From G963667855 sp963667855 (lineage in GTDB: Bacteria > Planctomycetota > Phycisphaerae > UBA1845), in assembly GCA_963667855.2 (NCBI GenBank), contig CAXXKI010000009.1, positions 124,001 through 188,000 of the forward strand: 64,000 nt of DNA, in the 5' to 3' direction. Within the stretch, counting starts at the first letter, position 1, and each line of letters opens with the position of its first letter. Below, piece by piece: positions 54,515 through 62,705 of the stretch. Under the pieces are notes generated by a model. That model saw only the letters and a program-made list of their open reading frames with translations, did not search any database and was not told where the DNA came from. The translations under genes and the position numbers were made by a program.

Positions 54515-55402
54515 TTGACACCAGCAGCGCAGAATAAACTGAACGAGGCCATCGAGCGTACATTAAGAGATGCCGGTTTAACTTCCCCACCGATTCGTCT
54601 GCGCGATGTCCTCGAACATTTAAACCTGTATCAGGAATTTTATGACCTTTCTAACCCCAGCTTTTTGGATAAAACCAAACACAAGCTACAAGTGGGAGGT
54701 CATAAATTAGTACAGATCATTAAGAAAGTAAGCTTGCAAGCCGTCCTATTTTTCGACGAAAATCGAATTGCAATTGATGAATCATTACCTGAACTAAAAC
54801 GAGAATGGCCAGGATTTCACGAAACTGGCCATAAAATTTGCCCAGGCCACAGTGAAATTTTTGGATTCGGAGACACTGCGCAGACATTAAATGCAAACTA
54901 TCAAGAGAAACTAGAAGCAGAAGCGAACTTTGTTGGGGCCGGTGTAATGTTTTGTGGAAAACACTTCACTAAAGAAGCCTACGATACGGAACCCTGCTGG
55001 AAAACTATCGACGACCTCGCACGCAGGTACGGGAGAACAAAAACAATAACGTTACGAAGATACACCGAATTCGGACCTGATTGCTTGATGGCAGGCATTA
55101 TAGGCACGCCGTACTGGAAACACGACGGTCCGCATGCTCCCGGTTCTTGTCGACACTTTGTTCGCTCCGCAATATTCGCGAACCAGTTCTCAAACCTAAA
55201 CGAACAGCAAACATTCGAAACCATCAACTATCACCTACCTCCTAGAACTGGAAAATTCCAAGAGCTACCGCTCAATCTTGAAGACGATAATGGAATCCAG
55301 CATGAATTCGTCGCGGAGGCATTTTTCAACACGTACGACTTATTGATTCTATTAAAACACTCAAAAAAATGTAACCCAAACGGATGTGTTATTATACCTT
55401 AA
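54515..55402 (+). CDS. ImmA/IrrE family metallopeptidase
   Basis: 295 residues from a TTG start behind AGAGGAGAAAATA. The zinc motif is HETGH in EWPGFHETGHKICPGHSE, and the third ligand Glu lies in KLEAEANFVGAGVMF. A C-terminal part of about 100 residues has Cys and His (CRHFVRSAIFANQFS) and ends in a Cys-containing tail (KKCNPNGCVII). The enzyme probably cleaves the HTH antitoxin or another repressor. It is the third gene of the HigB-HigA-ImmA module. Confidence 0.87.
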   Translation: MTPAAQNKLNEAIERTLRDAGLTSPPIRLRDVLEHLNLYQEFYDLSNPSFLDKTKHKLQVGGHKLVQIIKKVSLQAVLFFDENRIAIDESLPELKREWPGFHETGHKICPGHSEIFGFGDTAQTLNANYQEKLEAEANFVGAGVMFCGKHFTKEAYDTEPCWKTIDDLARRYGRTKTITLRRYTEFGPDCLMAGIIGTPYWKHDGPHAPGSCRHFVRSAIFANQFSNLNEQQTFETINYHLPPRTGKFQELPLNLEDDNGIQHEFVAEAFFNTYDLLILLKHSKKCNPNGCVIIP

Positions 55403-55427
55403 AAAGCGCAAAGGCGGAGGCAAATAT

Positions 55428-55694
55428 ATGGATTTTTTGCATACAGATTTCCAGGGAGGACCGAAGGATTTTGCCGTAATCACGCTCGACGGCCAAGCTA
55501 ACGTAATGCTTCTCGATGATCTTAACTTCCAATCCTACAAGAAAGGTAAATCATTCAAATATATTGGAGGGTTAGCGAAACAGTCTCCTGTTAGACTAAG
55601 TCCTTCACATGCAGGACACTGGCATGTTGTTGTGGATCTTGGAGGATATGCAGGTAACGTTCGTGCGAGTGTGCAAATAGTAAATCGCGATTGA
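55428..55694 (+). CDS. DUF1883 domain-containing protein
   Basis: I choose the ATG at 55428 behind GGCGGAGG. 88 residues forming a single beta-sandwich-like domain with the DUF1883 pattern: MDFLHTDFQGGPKDFAVITL, then ANVMLLDDLNFQSYKKG and the invariant PSHAGHWHVVVDLGGYAGNVRASV. The family is of unknown function and is sometimes fused to TIR domains, which suggests a role as a sensor or adaptor. It follows the ImmA gene closely on the same strand. Confidence 0.88.
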   Translation: MDFLHTDFQGGPKDFAVITLDGQANVMLLDDLNFQSYKKGKSFKYIGGLAKQSPVRLSPSHAGHWHVVVDLGGYAGNVRASVQIVNRD

Positions 55695-55776
55695 GTCCTT
55701 TGCTGAACCTTTTGATAAATCGCGAGTTATCCGCCGATTTCCGATGTTATTATTTCTTTCATTTGAGATAAATGCT

Positions 55777-56025
55777 ATGAGTAAACCACAAGACCGAACA
55801 GTATATCGCCGAAGCGATGGTAAATGGGTAAATAAACGCAATGATGCATCTCGCGCTTCTAGTGTTCACGATACACAATCCGCGGCTAATTCTACTGCGA
55901 AAACGATGCTACGTAACCAGGGGGGCGGGGAGTGTACAACTTTGGGACGTAATGGCAAGATTGTAAGCAAAGATACTATAGCTCCAGGTAATGATCCGTT
56001 TCCTCCCCGAGACAACGAACACTAA
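55777..56025 (+). CDS. DUF2188 domain-containing protein
   Basis: About 82 residues from the ATG at 55777: RTVYRRSDGKWVNKRNDASRASSVHDTQSAAN, then LGRNGKIVSKDTIAPGNDPFPPRD, which is the complete DUF2188 domain with its conserved DPFPP end. Function unknown. It often occurs beside DUF1883 and toxin-antitoxin genes, as here. The ribosome binding site is weak. Confidence 0.85.
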   Translation: MSKPQDRTVYRRSDGKWVNKRNDASRASSVHDTQSAANSTAKTMLRNQGGGECTTLGRNGKIVSKDTIAPGNDPFPPRDNEH

Positions 56026-56149
56026 TCTTACGAGAAACAAGATTCTTCATTGTTAGTATCATCGGCGGGCGGTGAAAATACGTGTCGCGCATGCTACAAT
56101 AAGGCATTCCATACATTCGTTAAATAATCCTCAGTTGCTGAGTAAAAAT

Positions 56150-56560
56150 ATGGGCATTAGTGATAAAATAAAAGGTATAGGCGAACTTGTTGTCCAAGTA
56201 CATGATGCAGACCTTAAAATCGCTCTGCAACAGCGTATTCTTGATTTACAGGGCGATTGCTTTGAACTCCAGGAGAAAAACGCTTCCTTGCTTGAAGAAA
56301 ACGGTAATCTGAAAAACGAAATCCATGAATTTATTGGCAAAAAGGATCTGCTTTCTCAATTGAAGTTTGAACGTAACGTGTATTGGAAGTTAGATATCCC
56401 TTACTGTCCCGCTTGTTTTGGCAATAATGGAAAACTAATTCCGCTCTCTCAGTATTCGCCAACGGAAACGACCGGCGATTGTCCATCATGCAAATATGAA
56501 TACGCACACGTTTTTGGGGATGAGCCAACTCAGCGAGGCCCTGGTATCGCATTCTTATAA
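56150..56560 (+). CDS. Coiled-coil / zinc-ribbon protein
   Basis: I choose the ATG at 56150 (MGISDKIKGIGELV); the frame extends upstream but without family resemblance. About 136 residues: an N-terminal helix, a coiled coil (LQQRILDLQGDCFELQEKNASLLEENGNL), and a C-terminal zinc ribbon with CPACFGNNG and CPSCKYEYAH. Such proteins occur widely in mobile regions; their function is unknown. No membrane helix. Confidence 0.75.
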   Translation: MGISDKIKGIGELVVQVHDADLKIALQQRILDLQGDCFELQEKNASLLEENGNLKNEIHEFIGKKDLLSQLKFERNVYWKLDIPYCPACFGNNGKLIPLSQYSPTETTGDCPSCKYEYAHVFGDEPTQRGPGIAFL

Positions 56561-56862
56561 TTGTATTACATCACCTCCACGCAGTAGTAACGTTTATAAC
56601 CCGAAGTTTCTTTGCCAAATTGCGCAATTGGAATACGATCGCAAACCAATGGAGTATTAACGAAGGAGGGGGGAGATAAGGGAGGAAAAATAGGATGCTT
56701 ATGATGTACACTGCCGCGTAGAACAATCCATTCTAGTCACTACCACAGCAATCCAGTTCAAGGCTCTTGAAAGCGAGCGTCATTCCAGGTTAATCAATTG
56801 ACTATTGCGGATCACATCAAGATGGTTCGCAAGGAGGAAATTAGCCGGCTGATGAAACCTGA

Positions 56863-57441
56863 ATGCACTACGCTAAACATAGTGGAACTTATGAATGGTT
56901 ACAGAGAAGCGAAAACCGATCGGTTATTATTCGTACCCTGGCCCAACCGATGACAGCCATACAACTCGTCAAAAAACTCAACCTGAAGGCGCATACTTGT
57001 ATGTCTACATTACGAGAACTTGAGCGACACGGTTTACTAGCTTGCCTAAACCAAGACGCACGACAAAACCGAATTTACTGGTTATCTAAGATAGGGTTGC
57101 GATTACAGCGAGAGCTCCGCAAAGAAACTGGATTGGGAGAACTCGAACACTTTGTTCCGGACGTCAACTGGGATCTTTATGGGCAAGTTTGTTTCGGTCA
57201 TCGAGCGGCGATAATCTCCGTTTTAGGAGAGCCAATGCAAGCCGCGAAACTCCGTCGAAAAGCATGCTCTCAAAATCCTAGATTGCGAATGAGTGCAAAC
57301 AATGCACGGGACGCCTTGAGGTTTTTCTCGGAAAAAGGAATCGTCGAACGAATCCATGTTCGTAAAAAAGTGCATCCACATTTCGTGCTAACCAAACATT
57401 GCTTGCCATTCCAGAAACTATTACAGCAAGCAGTTTGGTGA
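56863..57441 (+). CDS. Winged-helix DNA-binding protein
   Basis: 192 residues with two similar winged-helix-like parts: VIIRTLAQPMTAIQLVKKLNLKAHTCMSTLRELERHGLL followed by a wing at QDARQNRIYWLS, and a second in the last 90 residues (AAIISVLGEPMQAAKLRRKA ... ALRFFSEKGIVERIHVRK). It resembles ArsR/MarR-type and archaeal wHTH proteins. It lies 215 bp before the integrase gene on the same strand and could control excision or integration. Confidence 0.7.
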   Translation: MHYAKHSGTYEWLQRSENRSVIIRTLAQPMTAIQLVKKLNLKAHTCMSTLRELERHGLLACLNQDARQNRIYWLSKIGLRLQRELRKETGLGELEHFVPDVNWDLYGQVCFGHRAAIISVLGEPMQAAKLRRKACSQNPRLRMSANNARDALRFFSEKGIVERIHVRKKVHPHFVLTKHCLPFQKLLQQAVW

Positions 57442-57656
57442 AATCAAGCTTCCACAAAGCAGACCGCGAAAAGCACTACCGAAAAGTATTTATATTAGTG
57501 GCACCTCTGAATTGAGTAAATAATTTGACGATAATTGTTCATTACAGCGATCTGCCACAATAGGTTCTTTCCCTCTCTGCGCTTCGGACTATCTTGGCAT
57601 ATTCGAGTAGTGTATTCCAGTCGTTTACTTATATACGTACCAAACTCGGCTATACC

Positions 57657-58805
57657 ATGAAAATCGACCCGTACAAACATAAAGAGAAATACCTTAGATG
57701 GAAATTCGGCCAGCAAGGTCACGTTCAAGATATAACGCGAGCAAACGCTGATCTAATCCGCCTTTTCATTTTTGACCTGGAAGTAGGGTTGAATGTTTCA
57801 CGCACAAGTAAACGCGGACCACGGAGCTATGTGCGACTGAATACTCTTCGTGATCGGCTTTCTAACTTGGCTCGTAAGCTTACAGAGCGATTTTCTCTCG
57901 ACCTGATAACTGACGTAACCGAAGAACAGATCCATACTCTTTTCCATGAAATGCGATCGGGAACGATTGCCAAGAAGAATGGAAAGAATTATATGTCAGT
58001 TGGAGATTTCGTTAAGGACTTCAAGACTTTCTGGCATTGGCATATGGAGATTCAACGGAAAAAAGGTCTAACCGTTCCCGACATCACATCCTACCTTTCC
58101 GCTCATAAGGACAAACCGAAATGGGTCTACCTCGACGAGGAACAATTCAAACAAATGCGGGATCAGGCCAAATACGAATATCGAGTGTTGATGACTTTTC
58201 TTCTGGACAGCGGTGTTCGAAGTCCAACCGAACTCGTCAATCTCCTCGTCTCGGATTTCAGCGACGATTTTACAACCGTACACGTTAGGGATGCGGTAAG
58301 CAAAACTTTTGGAAGGCGGATTAAACTTATGCTTTCTACCGATCTTGTACGTGACTTCGTTCGAAAGAAAAAACTCGCACCAACTGATCAAGTGTTCAAG
58401 ATTTCACCTACCGTAGCAAACAGGTACTTCAAGAGACTTGCCCAACGAGTATTCGGTAATGGAAAAAGCCTTGCCGGAGAATATTACAACCGTATTTCGT
58501 TGTATGATTTTCGACACATCTCCGCTTGTTACTGGTTACCTCGATATAAATCCGAATCCGCTTTGAAATACCGTTTTGGCTGGAAACAGACCGAACGTAT
58601 TCATTACTATACCGAATTACTTGGCATGCGGGATAACATCACTGAGGACGATTTGCTTCTCGACGTTGAAAAAACCGAGATTGAACGGCGTCTTGCTCAA
58701 TCCGAGCGAGACAAGCAAACTCTTCAGGAACAATTGATCGCCATGCAAAAACAAATGGAAAGGATTAGTAAGGTAACTGAGCGATTAATGTTACAGGCAG
58801 CGTAG
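57657..58805 (+). CDS. Tyrosine recombinase/integrase with C-terminal coiled coil
   Basis: I choose the ATG at 57657 (MKIDPYKHKEKYLRWKFG), giving 382 residues. A core-binding domain occupies residues 15-150; the catalytic domain shows the first Arg in LLDSGVRSPTELVNLL, the second Arg with His in LYDFRHISACYWL, and a Tyr in TERIHYYTELLG. The DFRH form instead of HxxR is like archaeal and some mobile-element recombinases. A helical tail (ERRLAQSERDKQTLQEQLIAMQKQMERI) is added. It may have carried this island in; I cannot see the attachment sites. Confidence 0.85.
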   Translation: MKIDPYKHKEKYLRWKFGQQGHVQDITRANADLIRLFIFDLEVGLNVSRTSKRGPRSYVRLNTLRDRLSNLARKLTERFSLDLITDVTEEQIHTLFHEMRSGTIAKKNGKNYMSVGDFVKDFKTFWHWHMEIQRKKGLTVPDITSYLSAHKDKPKWVYLDEEQFKQMRDQAKYEYRVLMTFLLDSGVRSPTELVNLLVSDFSDDFTTVHVRDAVSKTFGRRIKLMLSTDLVRDFVRKKKLAPTDQVFKISPTVANRYFKRLAQRVFGNGKSLAGEYYNRISLYDFRHISACYWLPRYKSESALKYRFGWKQTERIHYYTELLGMRDNITEDDLLLDVEKTEIERRLAQSERDKQTLQEQLIAMQKQMERISKVTERLMLQAA

Positions 58806-58961
58806 CTCAATTCCACCCAATCGTCTAAGATTCGGCCTTATTTTTAAGCGCAGTGATTTTCCTACCTATGAATTCGAGTTTTTCGATAATGTCTTCAGCT
58901 AAATCCGAGCTTTTTCTAGGCTCATTCCCATTCGTTGCCACAAGCTCACTATTGCTCGAAC

Positions 58962-59192
58962 TCACGGTATTCGTCGGGAAGTTTTTTCAACTGGCGTCGC
59001 GTCTGGATTGAAGTGGTTTTCACAACATGTCTGATTGCAGAGATAGATTGTTTCTCCAAGAGGCACGAAGCCACGCGGTCCGATTACTCCGTTATTTACG
59101 GTTATGCAATCCTCTCCGAGTCGAATTTCGCGGTCGCAGCCTATACAGCGTCGTCTTTTTTGTGTTTCGGTATCTTCAAAGTCTTCTTCCAT
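58962..59192 (-). CDS. Small zinc-binding protein
   Basis: 76 residues, ATG at 59192 with AAGGGGG upstream. Two Cys pairs, CIGCDREIRLGED and CNQTCCENHF, form a probable treble-clef or LIM-like zinc site. The rest is charged. Unknown family. It is convergent with the integrase gene. Confidence 0.65.
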   Translation of the reverse strand: MEEDFEDTETQKRRRCIGCDREIRLGEDCITVNNGVIGPRGFVPLGETIYLCNQTCCENHFNPDATPVEKTSRRIP

Positions 59193-59584
59193 TTTCGCAC
59201 CCCCTTACAGCACATAGAGGTCTACCGATTCGCTGATTGAAAAGGATTCGACTGGATTGGTGTCGCTAAGCAGTCATGGGGATGGAGAAAAAATGACATC
59301 ACGAATATTCAACCAAAATACAAACGCGTAATCGACAGTTGCATTAACACAAGCGAAAGTTACGCTAAATCCTGTGGGAAAACCGTTTTAACCCGCCCGG
59401 TAACACAACGGAATCCACGATTAGCTTGACGCTCCTTGAATCGGAACAACAAGGAAAGATAACTTGCTAGAGATACCTCGCAACCATGAAAACAAGGTAT
59501 CTACAAACTGGGTAAGCTTTGAAGAAACAACCGCTCCTCGCGCAGGAATACAAATCCCACGCGAGGAGTATAGTCGAAACAACA

Positions 59585-59884
59585 TCAAGCACTTGCTGCA
59601 GCGGCCACCAAAAGGCTAACCCCAAGTCCAACGAGGCATAAAATCCCGAGCACTTCCAGACCACTGACTCCATCGTCTCCGCCAGTAGTCGTTAGAACTT
59701 GATTCGCCTCAGCCACATCCTGCGCGTCAGAATACGTGACAATCTCCTCTGCAGTAAGAGGTGCGGCTTGAGTAAGGAAAATTCCTGGTGCCGTTACGCT
59801 GGCATCGTCCGCAACAGTCGGTACTGAATAACAGACGACGCATCCCAATAAAACAACCAACCTCAATACATTCGACCTTTTCAT
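59585..59884 (-). CDS. Small exported protein resembling the PA2779 family
   Basis: 99 residues, with AGGAG before the ATG at 59884. A signal peptide (LRLVVLLGCVVCYSVPTVAD), a middle with LTAEEIVTYSDAQDVAEANQVL, a Gly-Gly pair (TTTGGDDG) and a C-terminal membrane helix (LEVLGILCLVGLGVSLLVAAAA). The layout, an exported helical segment plus C-terminal helix, resembles PA2779-family proteins that occur beside PA2778-type C39 peptidases. It follows the peptidase gene by 58 bp. Confidence 0.65.
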   Translation of the reverse strand: MKRSNVLRLVVLLGCVVCYSVPTVADDASVTAPGIFLTQAAPLTAEEIVTYSDAQDVAEANQVLTTTGGDDGVSGLEVLGILCLVGLGVSLLVAAAASA

Positions 59885-59942
59885 GGTTTCTCCTTTTACC
59901 TATAAAGTGAAATTATCAGTTGTCAGTTTTCCGAATAAACAG

Positions 59943-60575
59943 TTACTCAGCGACGGGAAAAGCTTTATTGACCAAGACACAAACCCTATTGGCTCGACGC
60001 CATTCTCGATCGAACTCCAATTCCGACATCGCCAAATACCCTTTCGCCGGATCGAATATTAATACTTGTTTTTGAGGATTGAACCCCGTCACAATAATCC
60101 AGTGGGGCTTAGCTGTTGCGAGATTAATAATCTCTGCAAACCATTCGAAAGTGGGGTACTTCCCGGTTCGTGGCGGTCGATGCAACATCGCTAAAACAGG
60201 TCGGCCTTTTCTTATATTGGCAAGTAAATCCTCAAGACTTCCTTGATATGCAAAACCCTGGAGACCAATCACCTCGATTAGTTTCAATAATTCCTTCGCA
60301 GACAGATCGCGACAACCGAACGCTTGGAGTATTGAATCTTCAATAATCTGATCGACACGGATTCCGTGATAAAGAGCGACAGAAGCCATTGACGCGTAAC
60401 CACACCGAAAGACGTTTGTTTGTTCGACTGGTGGCACATGCAGAAAAGCAGCTTTACCTTGAGAATCCAATTCGATTCCCTGGAAATGTCGAGCATTCGC
60501 ACAACCACACATGCACGAACTACATATGGCGGTAATAACGAATACCAAGAACGTGACTCGTTGTATGTTGTTCAT
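59943..60575 (-). CDS. C39-like cysteine peptidase, exported (PA2778-like)
   Basis: 210 residues. The N-terminus has a hydrophobic segment (FLVFVITAICSS) and a Cys-rich lipobox-like CMCGC, so it is probably a periplasmic lipoprotein. Catalytic motif VEQTNVFRCGYASMASVALYHG gives Q52 and C58; His lies in KPHWIIVTGF and Asp in LIFDPAKGYL. It would process peptides outside the cytoplasm. It is the middle gene of three on the minus strand; the small upstream peptide gene ends 9 bp before it. Confidence 0.78.
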   Translation of the reverse strand: MNNIQRVTFLVFVITAICSSCMCGCANARHFQGIELDSQGKAAFLHVPPVEQTNVFRCGYASMASVALYHGIRVDQIIEDSILQAFGCRDLSAKELLKLIEVIGLQGFAYQGSLEDLLANIRKGRPVLAMLHRPPRTGKYPTFEWFAEIINLATAKPHWIIVTGFNPQKQVLIFDPAKGYLAMSELEFDREWRRANRVCVLVNKAFPVAE

Positions 60576-60584
60576 AGATAATCC

Positions 60585-60749
60585 CTATATGCAGTAGGTC
60601 ATTTGTTCGTTGCAAAGAATCAAAGAATTCGATGAATCTCTAACAATGTCGTCGAGGAAAAGAGTTTCCGGCCCGAATCCGCATGGCGAGATATACGGAA
60701 GAAACACATACGGAATTAACAGTAAAAACCGACGCAACCCTTTGGACAT
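60585..60749 (-). CDS. Small exported peptide upstream of the C39 peptidase
   Basis: 54 residues from an ATG at 60749 preceded by an excellent AAGGAGGTG. MSKGLRRFLLLIPYVF is a signal-like start, followed by SPCGFGPETLFLDDIVRD. A 'CGFGP' motif after a hydrophobic stretch recalls short planctomycete lipopeptides. It begins the operon with the C39 peptidase and the PA2779-like protein. Function unknown. Confidence 0.68.
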   Translation of the reverse strand: MSKGLRRFLLLIPYVFLPYISPCGFGPETLFLDDIVRDSSNSLILCNEQMTYCI

Positions 60750-61716
60750 CGCACACCTCCTTAGATTGTTGCCACTCGCCGCCATATGCTTAAGGCGGCA
60801 TTCGATTTAGACTTGGCGAAATAGGCAGACCGGAACTGTGCGCATTAGAAAAGCGGAAACCGCTATCCCGATGCGATCCCCAGTAATCAGGCCCATCACG
60901 GCCCATCAAACAGTTCACGCACCGGGCAGTGATCTCCGCATAGAGAGTCACCACCCAGCACGCCTCGTTTGAAAAGTCCTGAGAATGAATCCCAGGGTGA
61001 TGGTTTGATTACTGAGGCGAAATCTGGAAGGTTCCAGAATATCAAATTGTCAGTTTAGTCCGCTATTCTCCTATAAAGCACCGACCGAAACTCCTAGGTA
61101 ATTCAACGTCAAAATCTAATTTTAACACCGCGAGTTGTTGATGCCAAGCAGAAAACAACCGCCCTAGCCCACTTTTTGCCAAGCTACGACCCAAGGATTC
61201 CAAAACTAGTTGGAATCACTTTTCGAATTTGCTAGACTATCGGTAGAGGATAATTGGCCGAACTACTCGACGTACCTTTTCCAAATCGATTCATAGGTGA
61301 CATTGGAATAGTGACGTCGCCAAGCTATTTCGTTAAGTTTGCTTATCAAGTCGTGATCTGGCCAGGACTTAGGTAATAACCAAGTATTTATCACTGATAG
61401 AATCTCAGCAGACTTATTGAAAGGTAACAATGGTATCGAAGTTTGTTCGTCTTTCAGTCAACCCTGAACAATACAGCGAAGATACTATGAAGACCCGAAT
61501 TGCGATTATTGTTAATTACAAATTAAGCTCTATTCGGAAATTCTCGAGGATAATGACTGGAGACTACTTCATCCAACAATCTACAAAGTAATGTTACTCG
61601 TTATCAACAGAGACCGGATAATAGTTGAAAATCGCACGTACTCTGACATAAATCGCCATAGAGCGTTTCAATAATTTTGAATATATAGCCCCATTTGGAT
61701 CTACGGGAGAAACCGC
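60750..61716. other. Long non-coding region with a possible structured element
   Basis: About 970 bp without a supportable gene. It holds a long-range inverted repeat: CAGTAATCAGGCCCATCAC at 60881-60899 and GTGATGGTTTGATTACTG at 60997-61014 are complementary with few mismatches, closing a loop of about 100 nt that also contains a repeated CGGCCCATCA. A structured RNA or relic of a mobile element is possible. Confidence 0.45.
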
Positions 61717-62433
61717 ATGAGCATTCTATTCCAGAATCCTGCGTGGAGCAATTTAGCCCAAGCACTCTTAGTGGTTGATGCATTCATATGTTTATTGCTG
61801 TGTTTGGATGGGCATGAAATGTGGCGATTCTTTCTTGGCTTGGTTGGGCTAGGGCTGGGAGCATGGGGCGGGGTACTGGCTGGTGCGGAAATAAACACCT
61901 ATAGTCCGATTTGGGTTACAGCAATTGTAGGCGCTCTAATTGGATGTGCTTTATTCGCCGGCGTCGTACCACTAGGAACGTTCTTAGTTTCCGGTTGCTG
62001 GGTGTTTGTTATTGCACTCGCTCTCACTCAGACAAGCAGAATCGACACAGAAACGCGCCTTGCCATCTGTACAATCAGCGGAGCCCTGATTGGTATAGCT
62101 ATAATAGCTATGGGAAAAAGTGGTATCATTGTGCTGACTTCGCTTGGCGGTGGTCTTGGCTTGCTTATTGATCTGTATAACTTGCTTCAACTTAATGATA
62201 TTTCTCTTGGAGTCTTCGCATCACTCAGCCCAACAGAACAAACGGTAGTGGTTCTCGGTGCTGGTTTCATTCTTGGGTTAATAGGTATGGCGATTCAATT
62301 TTCCACCTTACGGACGGCGAATCATAAATCAAAGCATCTTGCAACTCCCAACGATCACGAATGCGTAGGATGTGAAGCTCAACCGGCATCTTCATCGATT
62401 CGTAATGTGAGTCCGTCAAAAACGCCGACATAG
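61717..62433 (+). CDS. Multi-pass membrane protein, DUF4203/TMEM198-like
   Basis: 238 residues with about seven hydrophobic helices, many of them rich in Gly (FFLGLVGLGLGAWGGVLAGA, IVGALIGCALFAGVVPLGTFLV, TSLGGGLGLLI, VLGAGFILGLIGMAIQF). The pattern of a Gly-rich helix hairpin repeated along the chain resembles DUF4203 proteins of the TMEM198 kind. The soluble tail carries two Cys (HECVGCEA). Function unknown. Confidence 0.68.
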   Translation: MSILFQNPAWSNLAQALLVVDAFICLLLCLDGHEMWRFFLGLVGLGLGAWGGVLAGAEINTYSPIWVTAIVGALIGCALFAGVVPLGTFLVSGCWVFVIALALTQTSRIDTETRLAICTISGALIGIAIIAMGKSGIIVLTSLGGGLGLLIDLYNLLQLNDISLGVFASLSPTEQTVVVLGAGFILGLIGMAIQFSTLRTANHKSKHLATPNDHECVGCEAQPASSSIRNVSPSKTPT

Positions 62434-62705
62434 GTATAGTCCATGAAATCACATCAAACCAAACTATCTTAAACTATAGGCTACAAAGTGCAGAGGTGAT
62501 CTAAAATCAAGAAACTGAAACTCTACGGCAAGATCCTTAAGGAGGAGCATAAACAACACTGAAAACGCGCCCTGAAGAACTGTCGAATTACGTATAAACT
62601 ACAGCCGAAACTGGGCTTAAATTCAAGAGTACACGCGCGAGTTATCTTTGTACGAAGATAACAGGGTTAGAACACAAACGTATCTCAATCACGGAGGAAG
62701 CAGTA

